Assembly (NCBI GenBank): GCA_963761475.1
Contig: CAVXGT010000013.1
Coordinates: 186,001-250,000, forward strand
Direction: 5' to 3'
Length of the DNA stretch: 64,000 bases
DNA from: Ga0077555 sp963761475
GTDB lineage: Bacteria > Pseudomonadota > Alphaproteobacteria > Rhizobiales > Hyphomicrobiaceae
Part shown: piece after piece, positions 43,438 through 52,500 of the stretch
Numbering within the stretch: position 1 is the stretch's first letter
Layout: the number at the start of each line of letters is the position of its first letter
The notes under the pieces: model-generated
The model's input: only the letters and a program-made list of their open reading frames with translations
The model's database searches: none
Told to the model about the DNA's origin: nothing
Made by a program: the position numbers and the translations under genes

Positions 43438-45588
43438 TCAGAACGTTTGTTCGCGCACTAGAACCTTGGCCATTGCGCGCCACATCAGGGTAGCCGGGCT
43501 CACAGCGTTCGCCTCGAGGCGGACGACGCCTCTCACGACCTGGCTGGTCTTACCGGGAACAGCTGCGAAGATCGCCTCGAAGTGACTGTTGCGCGCCACA
43601 AGTTGAGGCATGGATGGCAGCGTCTGAGCCGGTGCGGAATTGACAAGTCCACCGTGCACGTCGGCCAGCATGGGTTCGAAGAGGCGACCGTCACTAGCAG
43701 GGCGGATCTTGGCGAGGGTCACGGCCACCGAGGGTCGGATGGCATCATCGGAAACGAACATGCCGTTCGCTCCTTCCCTCACCCGGGCCAGGTTGGCTTC
43801 GGCAATCAGGCCGCGCACCAGTGAGGTAGGCTCGGCTGCGACGTGAGCCAGCTTATGTTTAGGGTTGATCCATTGACCTGGTGCGAGGTCGGGGTCGAGG
43901 TCAACGACGCGGCCGTCGAAGGGGGCACGGACCGTCAACTGTTGCAATTGCCGAGTTGTGGCGGCGATTTCCTCAGCGACACGCGCGTGCATTGCGACGA
44001 GGACGATGCGTTGCGGGCGTTCTCTCTCGTTGGCGTGAAGGCGCTCGATTTGCGCGGCCAGCGCTCGCAACTTCAGATCGGCTCGTTGGCGGGCGTGAAC
44101 CAAATCAGGCGAGCTTGCAACAAACATCACCTCGCCTGCTCGAACCTGCTGGCCATTGGCGACCCGCACCTGCTTCAAGCGGGCGGGGATCGGGAGGTAC
44201 ACAGCCTCCTCCTGTTCCGCCATCATCACGGCGGGCACTTCGATCGTAGAGATCCAGGGCACAAAGAGACTGGTGACAGCGACGACGAAGACGCTGGCCG
44301 TCAACCAACTGCGTCGACGTTTGACAATCTCGGTTCGAAAGGACCACCAGGTGGCGAACTCGCCCCAGACCGGCCGAGCAATGAAAATTCCGATCTCGAT
44401 GGCGCCCAGTATGGTGCCGATGGCTTTACCGGCGATCACATAGATCATAGCGGCAATCCCAAGGAACAAAAAGAAGCGGTAGATAGCGGTGAAACCGGCG
44501 TAGAGGACCAGCGTGCGGGCCAGGGAGAATGGCAACACCTCCGGCGGATGATGTCGAAGATCGAATAAGCTCTCGCGCAAACGCCAGCAGCCAAGCGCGA
44601 ACGCGCGTGACTGGAGGTTTGGGACCCTCAAGTAGTCCGACAGGGCGAAATATCCATCAAACCGCATGCAGGGATTGAGATTGACCAGGAAAGTCAGGAG
44701 CAGCGAAGCCGTGGCGAGCGCAAAGCAGGTCTGCCGCAACGGGCCATCGTCGAGAAACGCCCAAGCCAACATCGCCAGCGTTGCGACCACACACTCAGCC
44801 GCGACGCCGGCGAAGACGATCGACAGGCGGTCGGCGCGGCGCGGCAGGCGCCAACTATCGGTTGTGTCGGTATAGAGCACCGGTGCCCCCAACATGACGG
44901 CAATGCCCATGCTGGGAACGCGGCATCCCAGGCGCACGGTGGTCAATGCGTGGCCGAGTTCATGCACCGCCTTCAGCACAAAAAGGGCTGCAGCATAGAT
45001 GGCGAGGGCCTGCAGCTGCAGCATCTGGCCAGCGCTCGCGAGAAACGCCGGCCACGCGCGCATGGCCAAATGAATGTCCAGCAACGCGCAGACGCCCACC
45101 AAAATCCAGAAGGTCCGGGTGTAGGCGAACGCGAAGACGGGCAGGATGCGGGTCAAGGCGCGATCAGGGCGAACGAGGGGGATGCGAAAGAAGAGGCAAC
45201 TCTGCAATGCCGTGCTTGCCATGCCCCGTTTGCGGTTGGCCCGAAGAATTGCCAACCGGCGCAAGTCGCCACCGGAGGCGGGTTGGGTGAGCTGGTTGGC
45301 CTGTGCGAACGCGACCACCGCCTTGACCTCATCGGAGGAAACGCGAGCTCCCATCTCTATCGCCAACCGTTGCATCAAAGCGTCTGACGTCGTCGCCTGT
45401 TGCCAGGCCAATACCACCGCACTCTCCGGCCATGCCAAGCGGTAGTAGGTGGCGCGCAAGGGATCAGTGACGATGGCCGAGATAAATGGGCTGTCGTGCT
45501 CGTGTATGACTTCGATGACGATGTCGCTTCGCAACCGCGGCAATTGTGCTGACGGCGCCGGCGCCTCGCAGGGGGCTGCCTGGGTCAT
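43438..45588 (-). CDS. M50 metalloprotease fused to an HlyD-type adaptor
   Basis: A 716-residue polytopic membrane protein. The N-terminal 140 residues form a soluble, PqqD-like helical region. A site-2-protease-like M50 domain follows, with the zinc motif HELGH (209-213) within a helix and the third ligand in 'NLNPCMRFDGYFALSDYL' (Asp311). After several more helices a periplasmic HlyD-type part begins near 450, with the lipoyl-like half-motifs 'PARLKQVRVANGQQVRAGE' and 'LTVRAPFDGRVVDLDPDLAPGQ' flanking a coiled coil. Such fusions probably sit in the inner membrane with the adaptor domain in the periplasm. The ATG overlaps the preceding stop (ATGA). It is the last gene of the adhesin export cluster. 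Confidence 0.88.
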   Translation of the reverse strand: MTQAAPCEAPAPSAQLPRLRSDIVIEVIHEHDSPFISAIVTDPLRATYYRLAWPESAVVLAWQQATTSDALMQRLAIEMGARVSSDEVKAVVAFAQANQLTQPASGGDLRRLAILRANRKRGMASTALQSCLFFRIPLVRPDRALTRILPVFAFAYTRTFWILVGVCALLDIHLAMRAWPAFLASAGQMLQLQALAIYAAALFVLKAVHELGHALTTVRLGCRVPSMGIAVMLGAPVLYTDTTDSWRLPRRADRLSIVFAGVAAECVVATLAMLAWAFLDDGPLRQTCFALATASLLLTFLVNLNPCMRFDGYFALSDYLRVPNLQSRAFALGCWRLRESLFDLRHHPPEVLPFSLARTLVLYAGFTAIYRFFLFLGIAAMIYVIAGKAIGTILGAIEIGIFIARPVWGEFATWWSFRTEIVKRRRSWLTASVFVVAVTSLFVPWISTIEVPAVMMAEQEEAVYLPIPARLKQVRVANGQQVRAGEVMFVASSPDLVHARQRADLKLRALAAQIERLHANERERPQRIVLVAMHARVAEEIAATTRQLQQLTVRAPFDGRVVDLDPDLAPGQWINPKHKLAHVAAEPTSLVRGLIAEANLARVREGANGMFVSDDAIRPSVAVTLAKIRPASDGRLFEPMLADVHGGLVNSAPAQTLPSMPQLVARNSHFEAIFAAVPGKTSQVVRGVVRLEANAVSPATLMWRAMAKVLVREQTF

Positions 45589-47090
45589 AGTCCGAACCGC
45601 TGCCGCACGGTCGCGATCGGACGGCGCAAGAGGTAGAACCACAGCGGCACGTCGCCGCCGTCCAGTCGCGCCACGCCGCGCACGCCGATCCTGCGCCGAC
45701 GCTTTTCTTCAAAGGACGCGTGCACCTTGAACGCGAGCTGCCTGTCGGCTGTCAGGCTCGGGCGGTAGCTGGTCTGCGTGATGCTCGCGGGGATGACCTG
45801 AAGTGGATCGCCGTCGAGAAACATCGACACCTTGCCGCCGGGCGCAAGCACAATCGAATCCGATACGGGTAGCTCGATCCTGACCTCAGTGTCGTCGGGA
45901 TCGCCGATCTCCAGCATGCGCTCACCAGTCGTAACCGGCTTGCCTATCCAGTCGGATTTGGCTGCGTAGATCAAGAGGCCGGATGATGGCGCCTTGATTG
46001 TCGCGCGCGACATTTGCTCACTTGCAAAAGCAAGATCGGCTTTCGCCACCTCCACCTCGGCCTTCGCGGTCGCCAAGTCCTGCATATCCTTGTGCGTGGC
46101 GGTCGCCGACTGGACGACCCGGAAATAGCGGGCTTCAGCGACGGCAACGTTGCGCCGGGCCACCTCAACCTCGTTGCGGAGCTTGACGTCCACCAACTCG
46201 ACGACGATGGCGCCCTGCTCCACATAGGTGCCCGGCGGATAGGGCAGGTCGGCGACAACGCCGTCGATAGGCGCGGTCACCAAAGCAGGTTTCACAGCCA
46301 CGATCTCGGCCGGCGCCAGCGCGCTGATGGGGACGGGTAGGAAGGCTGCGAGACCTGCCAACGCAACCGCCACAGTGGCCATTCCACGCCGCCACCTGGC
46401 TGGCAAATGGCCGTCACGCCTTCTGCCCCCAGCCGGCAACAAGGCTTCCCAGGCATGGCTGTATGCGCCAGCGAGAGGCATCAGCAGGGTCAAATGCTGC
46501 TGCTGCCACGGCTCGCGCTTCAGCGCCAGAAGGGCAGCCAGGGTATGACCGTCGCGAGACTTGATCGGCAACCACAGCGCGTTCGGCATCTGGAACGGAT
46601 CGCAGGCCAGCCCCCAATCGGATCGCTCTTGATCAAGTTTGGCAAAGCGCGCTTCACCACGGCGCAACGGCTCGTTGTTTCGAGGATGGGCAAGCCAGGT
46701 TGCCAGTGCGCGCACCAGGGGCGCCTGTTTGTCAATGCTGGCGACGCTGGCCGCGCGGGTGATCGCCCAGCCGCCTTTGACATCCGGCTCGACCAGTACG
46801 GCCTGCTCGAACGGCGCCAGGCGCCGGGTGGCGTTGACGATGGCGAAGCGGAGATCGTCGAGCGTTGAGCAGGCGCGCGCTTCGACCTCGAGTTCGATGT
46901 ATGTGGTCACCAAATCACGATCGACGGAGGGCTGCCGCACGACTGGCGGGCCGCTGGTCGGACGAGGCGGGACGTTGAGGGGCAGAACGGCCACTTTCGA
47001 TTGCCTCGGTGCGGACTGGATGGCCGCTGGCGTGGCAACATTGGTGGCGCCCGTTCGCGCGAACTGCTGCTGCTCGGAAGGACTAGTCAC
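45585..47090 (-). CDS. HlyD-family adaptor with N-terminal GAF-like domain
   Basis: A 501-residue protein. Residues about 60-215 look like a cytoplasmic GAF-type sensory domain ('VTTYIELEVEARACSTLDDLRFAIVNATRRL' start, 'NALWLPIKSRDGHTLAALLAL' end); one transmembrane helix lies near 237-257, and a periplasmic HlyD adaptor follows with 'VTAPIDGVVADLPYPPGTYV', a coiled coil and 'ATIKAPSSGLLIYAA'. It is therefore an anchored membrane-fusion protein. The GTG start overlaps the stop of the gene before it by four bases and its stop overlaps the M50-HlyD start, so production of the three adaptors is coupled. Confidence 0.85.
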   Translation of the reverse strand: MTSPSEQQQFARTGATNVATPAAIQSAPRQSKVAVLPLNVPPRPTSGPPVVRQPSVDRDLVTTYIELEVEARACSTLDDLRFAIVNATRRLAPFEQAVLVEPDVKGGWAITRAASVASIDKQAPLVRALATWLAHPRNNEPLRRGEARFAKLDQERSDWGLACDPFQMPNALWLPIKSRDGHTLAALLALKREPWQQQHLTLLMPLAGAYSHAWEALLPAGGRRRDGHLPARWRRGMATVAVALAGLAAFLPVPISALAPAEIVAVKPALVTAPIDGVVADLPYPPGTYVEQGAIVVELVDVKLRNEVEVARRNVAVAEARYFRVVQSATATHKDMQDLATAKAEVEVAKADLAFASEQMSRATIKAPSSGLLIYAAKSDWIGKPVTTGERMLEIGDPDDTEVRIELPVSDSIVLAPGGKVSMFLDGDPLQVIPASITQTSYRPSLTADRQLAFKVHASFEEKRRRRIGVRGVARLDGGDVPLWFYLLRRPIATVRQRFGL

Positions 47091-47977
47091 TGTGCGGCCC
47101 CTCTGTTTGAGAATGCGGCCGTGCCGCTCATGCCCGGCAACACGGAAGGCGCGCCGACAGCGAGTTCGGCAATGAACCTCGCGCTTTGGCTGACGGGATC
47201 GATGAGGCCGGTCGCCTGCAAGATACGGGCTCGATGGACCTCGCCGGTCTCATCTATTCGTACGTCGAAGCCGGTACCCTCCGCGAGCCCAGCCAGCCAG
47301 GACGAAGGCACCATCAGGACGAGTTCGACCTTGCGGTCGTTGACGAGGCGGACGAGTGGCTGATTGGCCTGCGCTATTTCATGGGTGTTGGCAGATTTCT
47401 CGACAATGCGGGCGTCGAATGGCGCCAGGATGGTGCACGTCGCAAGCTTGGCCTGGAGCCCCCTCACCTCGGCTTCCGCCTTCTGGACGTCGTACTTTGC
47501 CTGATCGACGGCGAGGGTTCCTGCAGCCTCGTAACGCTTGAGGCGCCGCTGGGTCTCGTAGCCCGCTCGTGCCGATTGCAACGCCGCAGACGCAGCGTCG
47601 TGCTCGGCCTCGATCCGACGGCAATCGAAAGACGCGACGACGTCACCCTTGCGGACCCGATCACCTTCGCGTTTCGGAAGATACGTGATGCGGGCATTGA
47701 TTTCGGCGCTGATTGAGGCCGTCTCGAAGGACCGCACGACCATACGGATTGCATCTCCTGGTCCTGCGATGCCGAGATCACGCGGCCGTTCAGTGGACTT
47801 GGTTCTGGTGGCGGCGGTGGGTGTCACTTGGACTTCAGTGGGTATCGGGGACAACGACTGGGCCAACAGCGGCGACGGCGCCAATACACTTGTGACCAGC
47901 GCTACGACGATGCGGTTGCGGCAGCGCAAAAACCCCGGACGACGCCACGTCGGCAGGCTGGCGGGTTCATCGCTCAT
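47087..47977 (-). CDS. HlyD/RND-type periplasmic adaptor protein
   Basis: A 296-residue periplasmic adaptor with an N-terminal signal/anchor (hydrophobic stretch about residues 22-40), the lipoyl half-motif 'SAEINARITYLPKREGDRVRKGD', a short coiled-coil hairpin and 'CTILAPFDARIVEKSANTHEIAQ', then a beta-barrel domain ending 'VLPGMSGTAAFSN'. It probably docks to the TolC-type protein encoded just upstream. The open frame extends further, but the ATG at 47977 is where the signal starts; it overlaps the tolC-like gene by 11 bases. Confidence 0.88.
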   Translation of the reverse strand: MSDEPASLPTWRRPGFLRCRNRIVVALVTSVLAPSPLLAQSLSPIPTEVQVTPTAATRTKSTERPRDLGIAGPGDAIRMVVRSFETASISAEINARITYLPKREGDRVRKGDVVASFDCRRIEAEHDAASAALQSARAGYETQRRLKRYEAAGTLAVDQAKYDVQKAEAEVRGLQAKLATCTILAPFDARIVEKSANTHEIAQANQPLVRLVNDRKVELVLMVPSSWLAGLAEGTGFDVRIDETGEVHRARILQATGLIDPVSQSARFIAELAVGAPSVLPGMSGTAAFSNRGAAQ

Positions 47978-49544
47978 GGCATGGCTCCCAATTCCCGCAG
48001 CGAGCGGGCGCATGGTATTGGGGCGCCAGGGCAGTCGTGTACCAGCAACTCGCCGACGGATCGGCTCCCTTTGCGCTATCGTATGCGGCAGACGCCGCCT
48101 GTAATTCGGCATAGGCCATGACGGCGCGCACCTCGGCCAGGAGGGCGGACAGTCTTTCGCGGGTGAGCGCCAGATTACCCATCTTACCGGCGTCGACACC
48201 GGCCTGGACCTGCTGGAGCAATTGACGCTGCACGGTGGCGAACCGCTCCGCATCGCGGAAGGCTCTCAACTCGATGGCCAGCCTGGCACGCGCGACATGC
48301 ACCTGCATGACGATCACGGCGGTCGTCGCCAGCGCCGACTGACGCTGCACATATCCCTGCTGATTGACAGTATCTACCTGCCCGTCCAGGCGCAGGAGAT
48401 TGACAAGATTGCCGGCGACCTTGGCACTCCAGCTCGTCCAGTGATTGTGCAGGAGATGCGAGTTCGAGTCATTTGCCAACGCCCGACTGAAGGTTGCGCT
48501 CGGCAGCAACTGGAGGATGGTCGCCTCGACCTCATCGCCGGTGATCTGCAGATCATACATGTGTTGGCGGATTTCGGGTCGGCGCCGCAAAGCTTCCTTT
48601 ACGTCAAGACGGGCGGATGAAAACGGTTGTTTTGGCGGGTGCTGGATCAATGGAACCAAGCGCAGGCGCTCTACACCCTGGAGGCCGGTTAGCATCTTCA
48701 ACTGTTCGGTGGCGGAGGCAATCGATGCATGCACCTGATTGAGCTCGCGTTGAAGAAAGAGGATGTCACGGCGCTGGTTGATTGAAACAGTCGGATCGAT
48801 GCCCAGATCATGGCCAGCTCTGCTGGCGAGAGCGAGGGCGCGGTCAACTTCGGGCTCGAGCTCGGCCAACCCTGGGGCAAGCCGTTCGAGCGCTACCGCA
48901 CGCCAATAGGTGAGGCGCGTTTCCTCGGTGACCCGGGCCCGGATGCGCCGGATGTCCTCGTGCTGCTGGTTGGCGCGGCGCACACCTTGGCGCGCCCGAA
49001 CATACGACAATCCGAAGTCGAGGATATTCCAACTGAGCGTCATGTCGCGGGTGACCGTGGACAGATCGCTGGAGGTCATATAGGGGGACGCATCCGACGA
49101 ACGGCTCAGATCCGGCCGGTCGCGGCGATGAGAGAAACTCTGGGCAACCACATCAGGCAGAAGTCCGCCAGAAAGGACGCGCGCCTTGGCGACGGCGAGA
49201 CGTGCCTCCAACTCCTTGGCGCGGACAGAATGGTTGTGGATCAACGCACGCTGCACGGCGTCATCGGGGTCCAACGGTCCAGTGGGAGCGTCGTCGACAA
49301 CGGCGATCTCTTGACCCAGACGCGCCGCGAATCCCGCAACCTCCGGTGCCGTCAATGCGGGAGCGATGCTGGAGCAGCCGGACAAGGCCGCACTCACGAG
49401 CAGCATCACGACAGCGCCTGACACTCTCTGGATCTTCGAAAACGGAACCACGGTCACGAGCCTGCCTATGGTTGGCGCTTCTGAGTGTCGCGGCACGGCT
49501 CCGGACACGTGGGCCGTTGCCGTACCGTCAATAGACGCAAACAT
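47967..49544 (-). CDS. TolC-family outer-membrane efflux lipoprotein
   Basis: A 525-residue TolC-type outer-membrane channel protein. Near residues 45-57 there is a lipoprotein signal (hydrophobic run ending LLVSAALSGCSS), so the mature protein should be lipidated. Long helical stretches with coiled-coil character follow, duplicated as in TolC ('LDPDDAVQRALIHNHSVRAKELE', 'LTYWRAVALERLAPGLAELEPEV', 'RRPEIRQHMYDLQITGDEVEA'). The first ATG (49544) overlaps the adhesin stop by 17 bases; later starts (GTG 49457, ATG 49406) would also leave a lipobox. The channel presumably exports the adhesin. Confidence 0.87.
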   Translation of the reverse strand: MFASIDGTATAHVSGAVPRHSEAPTIGRLVTVVPFSKIQRVSGAVVMLLVSAALSGCSSIAPALTAPEVAGFAARLGQEIAVVDDAPTGPLDPDDAVQRALIHNHSVRAKELEARLAVAKARVLSGGLLPDVVAQSFSHRRDRPDLSRSSDASPYMTSSDLSTVTRDMTLSWNILDFGLSYVRARQGVRRANQQHEDIRRIRARVTEETRLTYWRAVALERLAPGLAELEPEVDRALALASRAGHDLGIDPTVSINQRRDILFLQRELNQVHASIASATEQLKMLTGLQGVERLRLVPLIQHPPKQPFSSARLDVKEALRRRPEIRQHMYDLQITGDEVEATILQLLPSATFSRALANDSNSHLLHNHWTSWSAKVAGNLVNLLRLDGQVDTVNQQGYVQRQSALATTAVIVMQVHVARARLAIELRAFRDAERFATVQRQLLQQVQAGVDAGKMGNLALTRERLSALLAEVRAVMAYAELQAASAAYDSAKGADPSASCWYTTALAPQYHAPARCGNWEPCHER

Positions 49545-52500
49545 CGACGCAGGTACCGATCAGCACTCTCACCGACGGATGTTGAGCTGCCCGAACGTGG
49601 TCAGACAGTGGAGGACTGACGCCCTGGCATTGACCGTTATCGAACTCGACGGCCGTCACCACTTGACCGGTTGGGTCCGTTATCGAGTAGGTGAACGTGT
49701 CCACCCCGACGAAGTCGGCCTGCGGTATGTACTGGTAGGTTCCATTGGCATTCATGGTCAGCGAACCGTAGGTCGGGGTCGTCACGGCCCGGTAGATGGA
49801 GCCTGCCACCGCCGTATCGCCAACGGCGGCATTGCCGTTGAGTGGGGTATTGTAGGGCGTCGCGTAGGCATCGTCGGTGGCGATCAACTGCGGGCGGCCG
49901 ACAACGATGGTTTCGATTGCTGTTGCTGTCTGGCCTGTCGGATCGGTCACCAAGTAGGTGAACGTGACCGTGCCTGCAAAGTTGCCGGGCGGCGTGTAGT
50001 GGAACGTGCCATCCGGGTTCATGGCAAGAGTCCCCTGCGCTGGCGGGGTCGCAACAGAGAAGACCGATCCAGTCACAAAGGTATCGCCGCTTGCCACATC
50101 GCCATTGACCGATGTGTTGAAGGCAGACGTCAAGGTATCACCGACTGCAATGAGAGGCGGCGGCGTGATGACGATTGTCTGCGTCGCGATGACGACCTGC
50201 CCTGTCGGGTCGGTCACGGCATAGTCGAAGGTATCGGTCCCCGCGAAGCCGACCGCAGGCGTGTAGGTGTAGGTGCCGTCGGGGTTCATTGCGACCGTGC
50301 CGTTCGTGGGTATCGTGGTCGCAGTGAATACCGAGCCGGGCGGGAAGCTGTCGCCGGCCGACGCATTGCCCGCGATCGGCAGCCCATAGACGTTGGTGAA
50401 GACATCATCGACCGCGACGAGTACCGGTGCAGTGACCGTGATGGTCTGCGTTGCGGCGACGATTTGGCCGGTCGGATCGGTGATGGCGTAGACGAATGCA
50501 TCGGTGCCGGCAAAACCCGGCTCCGGCGTATAGGTGTAGGTTCCATCCGGGTTCATGGTCGCAACACCATGCGCGGGCGCGCTGGCGAGGGTGAAGATAG
50601 AGCCTGGCGCGTATGTGTCGCCAGTTGCGGCGTTACCAACCACGGGTGTTGCATACCCGGTGGTGTAGCTATCATCGACGGCAGCAATGGCCGACGCCAT
50701 AACATTGATGATCTCCGTCGCGGTCGACGTCTGACCTAGAATATCGGTGATCTTGTAGGTGAAGGTGTCCGTGCCCGCGAAGCCGGTTGACGGGGCGTAG
50801 GTGAACGTCCCGTCGGGATTGAAGACCAGCGTTCCATGGGTCGGCTGGGATGTCGCGGCAAACGTTGAGACTGCGTGCAGCGTGTCGCCCGTCGCCGCGT
50901 TTCCTGTCATGGGTGTGGCATAGCTTGTGGCGTAAGTGTCATCGACAGCCACCGGCGCTGATGGCGGCACGACCGCGATGGTGTTGGTCGCGAACTGCGT
51001 CTGGCCGGTTGGATCGGTCACCGCGTAGGCGAACATGTCGGTGCCCGTAAATCCGGGGGCCGGTGTGTAGACGTAGGTGCCGTCCGCGTTCAATGACAAC
51101 GTGCCGTGGGACGGAGCGGTGATAGCGATAAACAATGAGCCAGGTGCATAAGTGTCGTTGGCGCCCACCGCACCGTTGAGCGTGGTCTCGAACGGCGTCG
51201 TAGAGGAGTCACTCACCGCAACGATGGGCGGAGGCGTTACGCGTATGACCTCGAAGGCCATGGCCTTTTGACCGGTCGCATCCTCGATCTCGTAGGCGAA
51301 GCTATCCGTGCCGACGAAGCCTGTTTGCGGCGCGTAGGTATAGGTGCCGTCGGGATTGAAGGCGAGTGTTCCGCTCAGCGGCTGAGACAGGGCCGTAAAG
51401 ACAGAGCCTGGGAGCACCGTGTCGTTGCTGCCTGCGGAGCCGTTCAGGGCAACGCCATAGGACGTGGTGTAGACGTCATTCACGGCAATGGGCTTGGGTG
51501 GGGAAAGCACCGTCACCGTATGGATGGCCGTGTCCGTCAAACCGTCCTGATCCTCGACCGTATAGGTGATGACCGCGTTGCCAGCGAAGCCGGTGGCCGG
51601 CGTGAAGGTCCACGCCCCAGTGACGAGATCCTGTGACATCGCGCCTTGGGCCGGATCGACGGTTGGTGTTCCGACAACGGTCAGCGGATCGCCGTCCGGA
51701 TCGGTGTCGTTGGCCAGAAGATCGACCACGATCGGCGTTGCGTAGGCCGTGGTGGCGGTGCCATCGACTGCGTCTGGGGCGGGGTTGCCTGGCTCGATCA
51801 CGATGGTTACCGCGTAGACGCCGCCGTTGCCGTCGCTCGCGACGACCGGAATGGAGAGCGGACCCGCATTGTCGACCGGTGGTGTACCCGTCAACGTGTT
51901 GGTGGTCGGATCGAAATTGAGCCAGGACGGCACGCCGGTCATGTCGGGCGTGTAGCTCAGCGGATCGCCGTTGGGATCTGCGAAGTAGAAGTCCAACGGC
52001 ACGGCCACCGTGACGTTATCGGTCGCCGGCACATGCAGCGTTCCGGGGTCGCCCGGATCGATAAACGGTGTACCTGGGGTCGGATCCGGATCGGCCAGGA
52101 CGGGCGGGGCATTCTCGACCGTCACGATATGGGTAGCGGTGTCTGTGGCGCCGTCCTGGTCCTGGATCGTGTAGGTGATGAGAGCCTCTCCGGAGAATCC
52201 GGGCGCCGGTGCAAACGTGATGACCTTGGTTGCAGGATCCTGCGACAGCGTTCCCGTCGTCGGATCCAGGAGAGCTGCCGATGTCACAGTCAGGGGGTCG
52301 CCGTCCGGATCTGTGTCGTTGGCCAGGAGTTCGACGACGACTGGTGTTGCATAGTTTGTCGTCGTTGTCGCCGCGACAGCGTCCGGTACGGGATTGACAG
52401 GCTCGATGACGATAGTTGCGGCGTAGGTGCCACCTTGGCCATCACTGGCAAGAACGGGGATCGACACGGGACCGGCGTTGTCACCCGGCGGTGTACCCGT

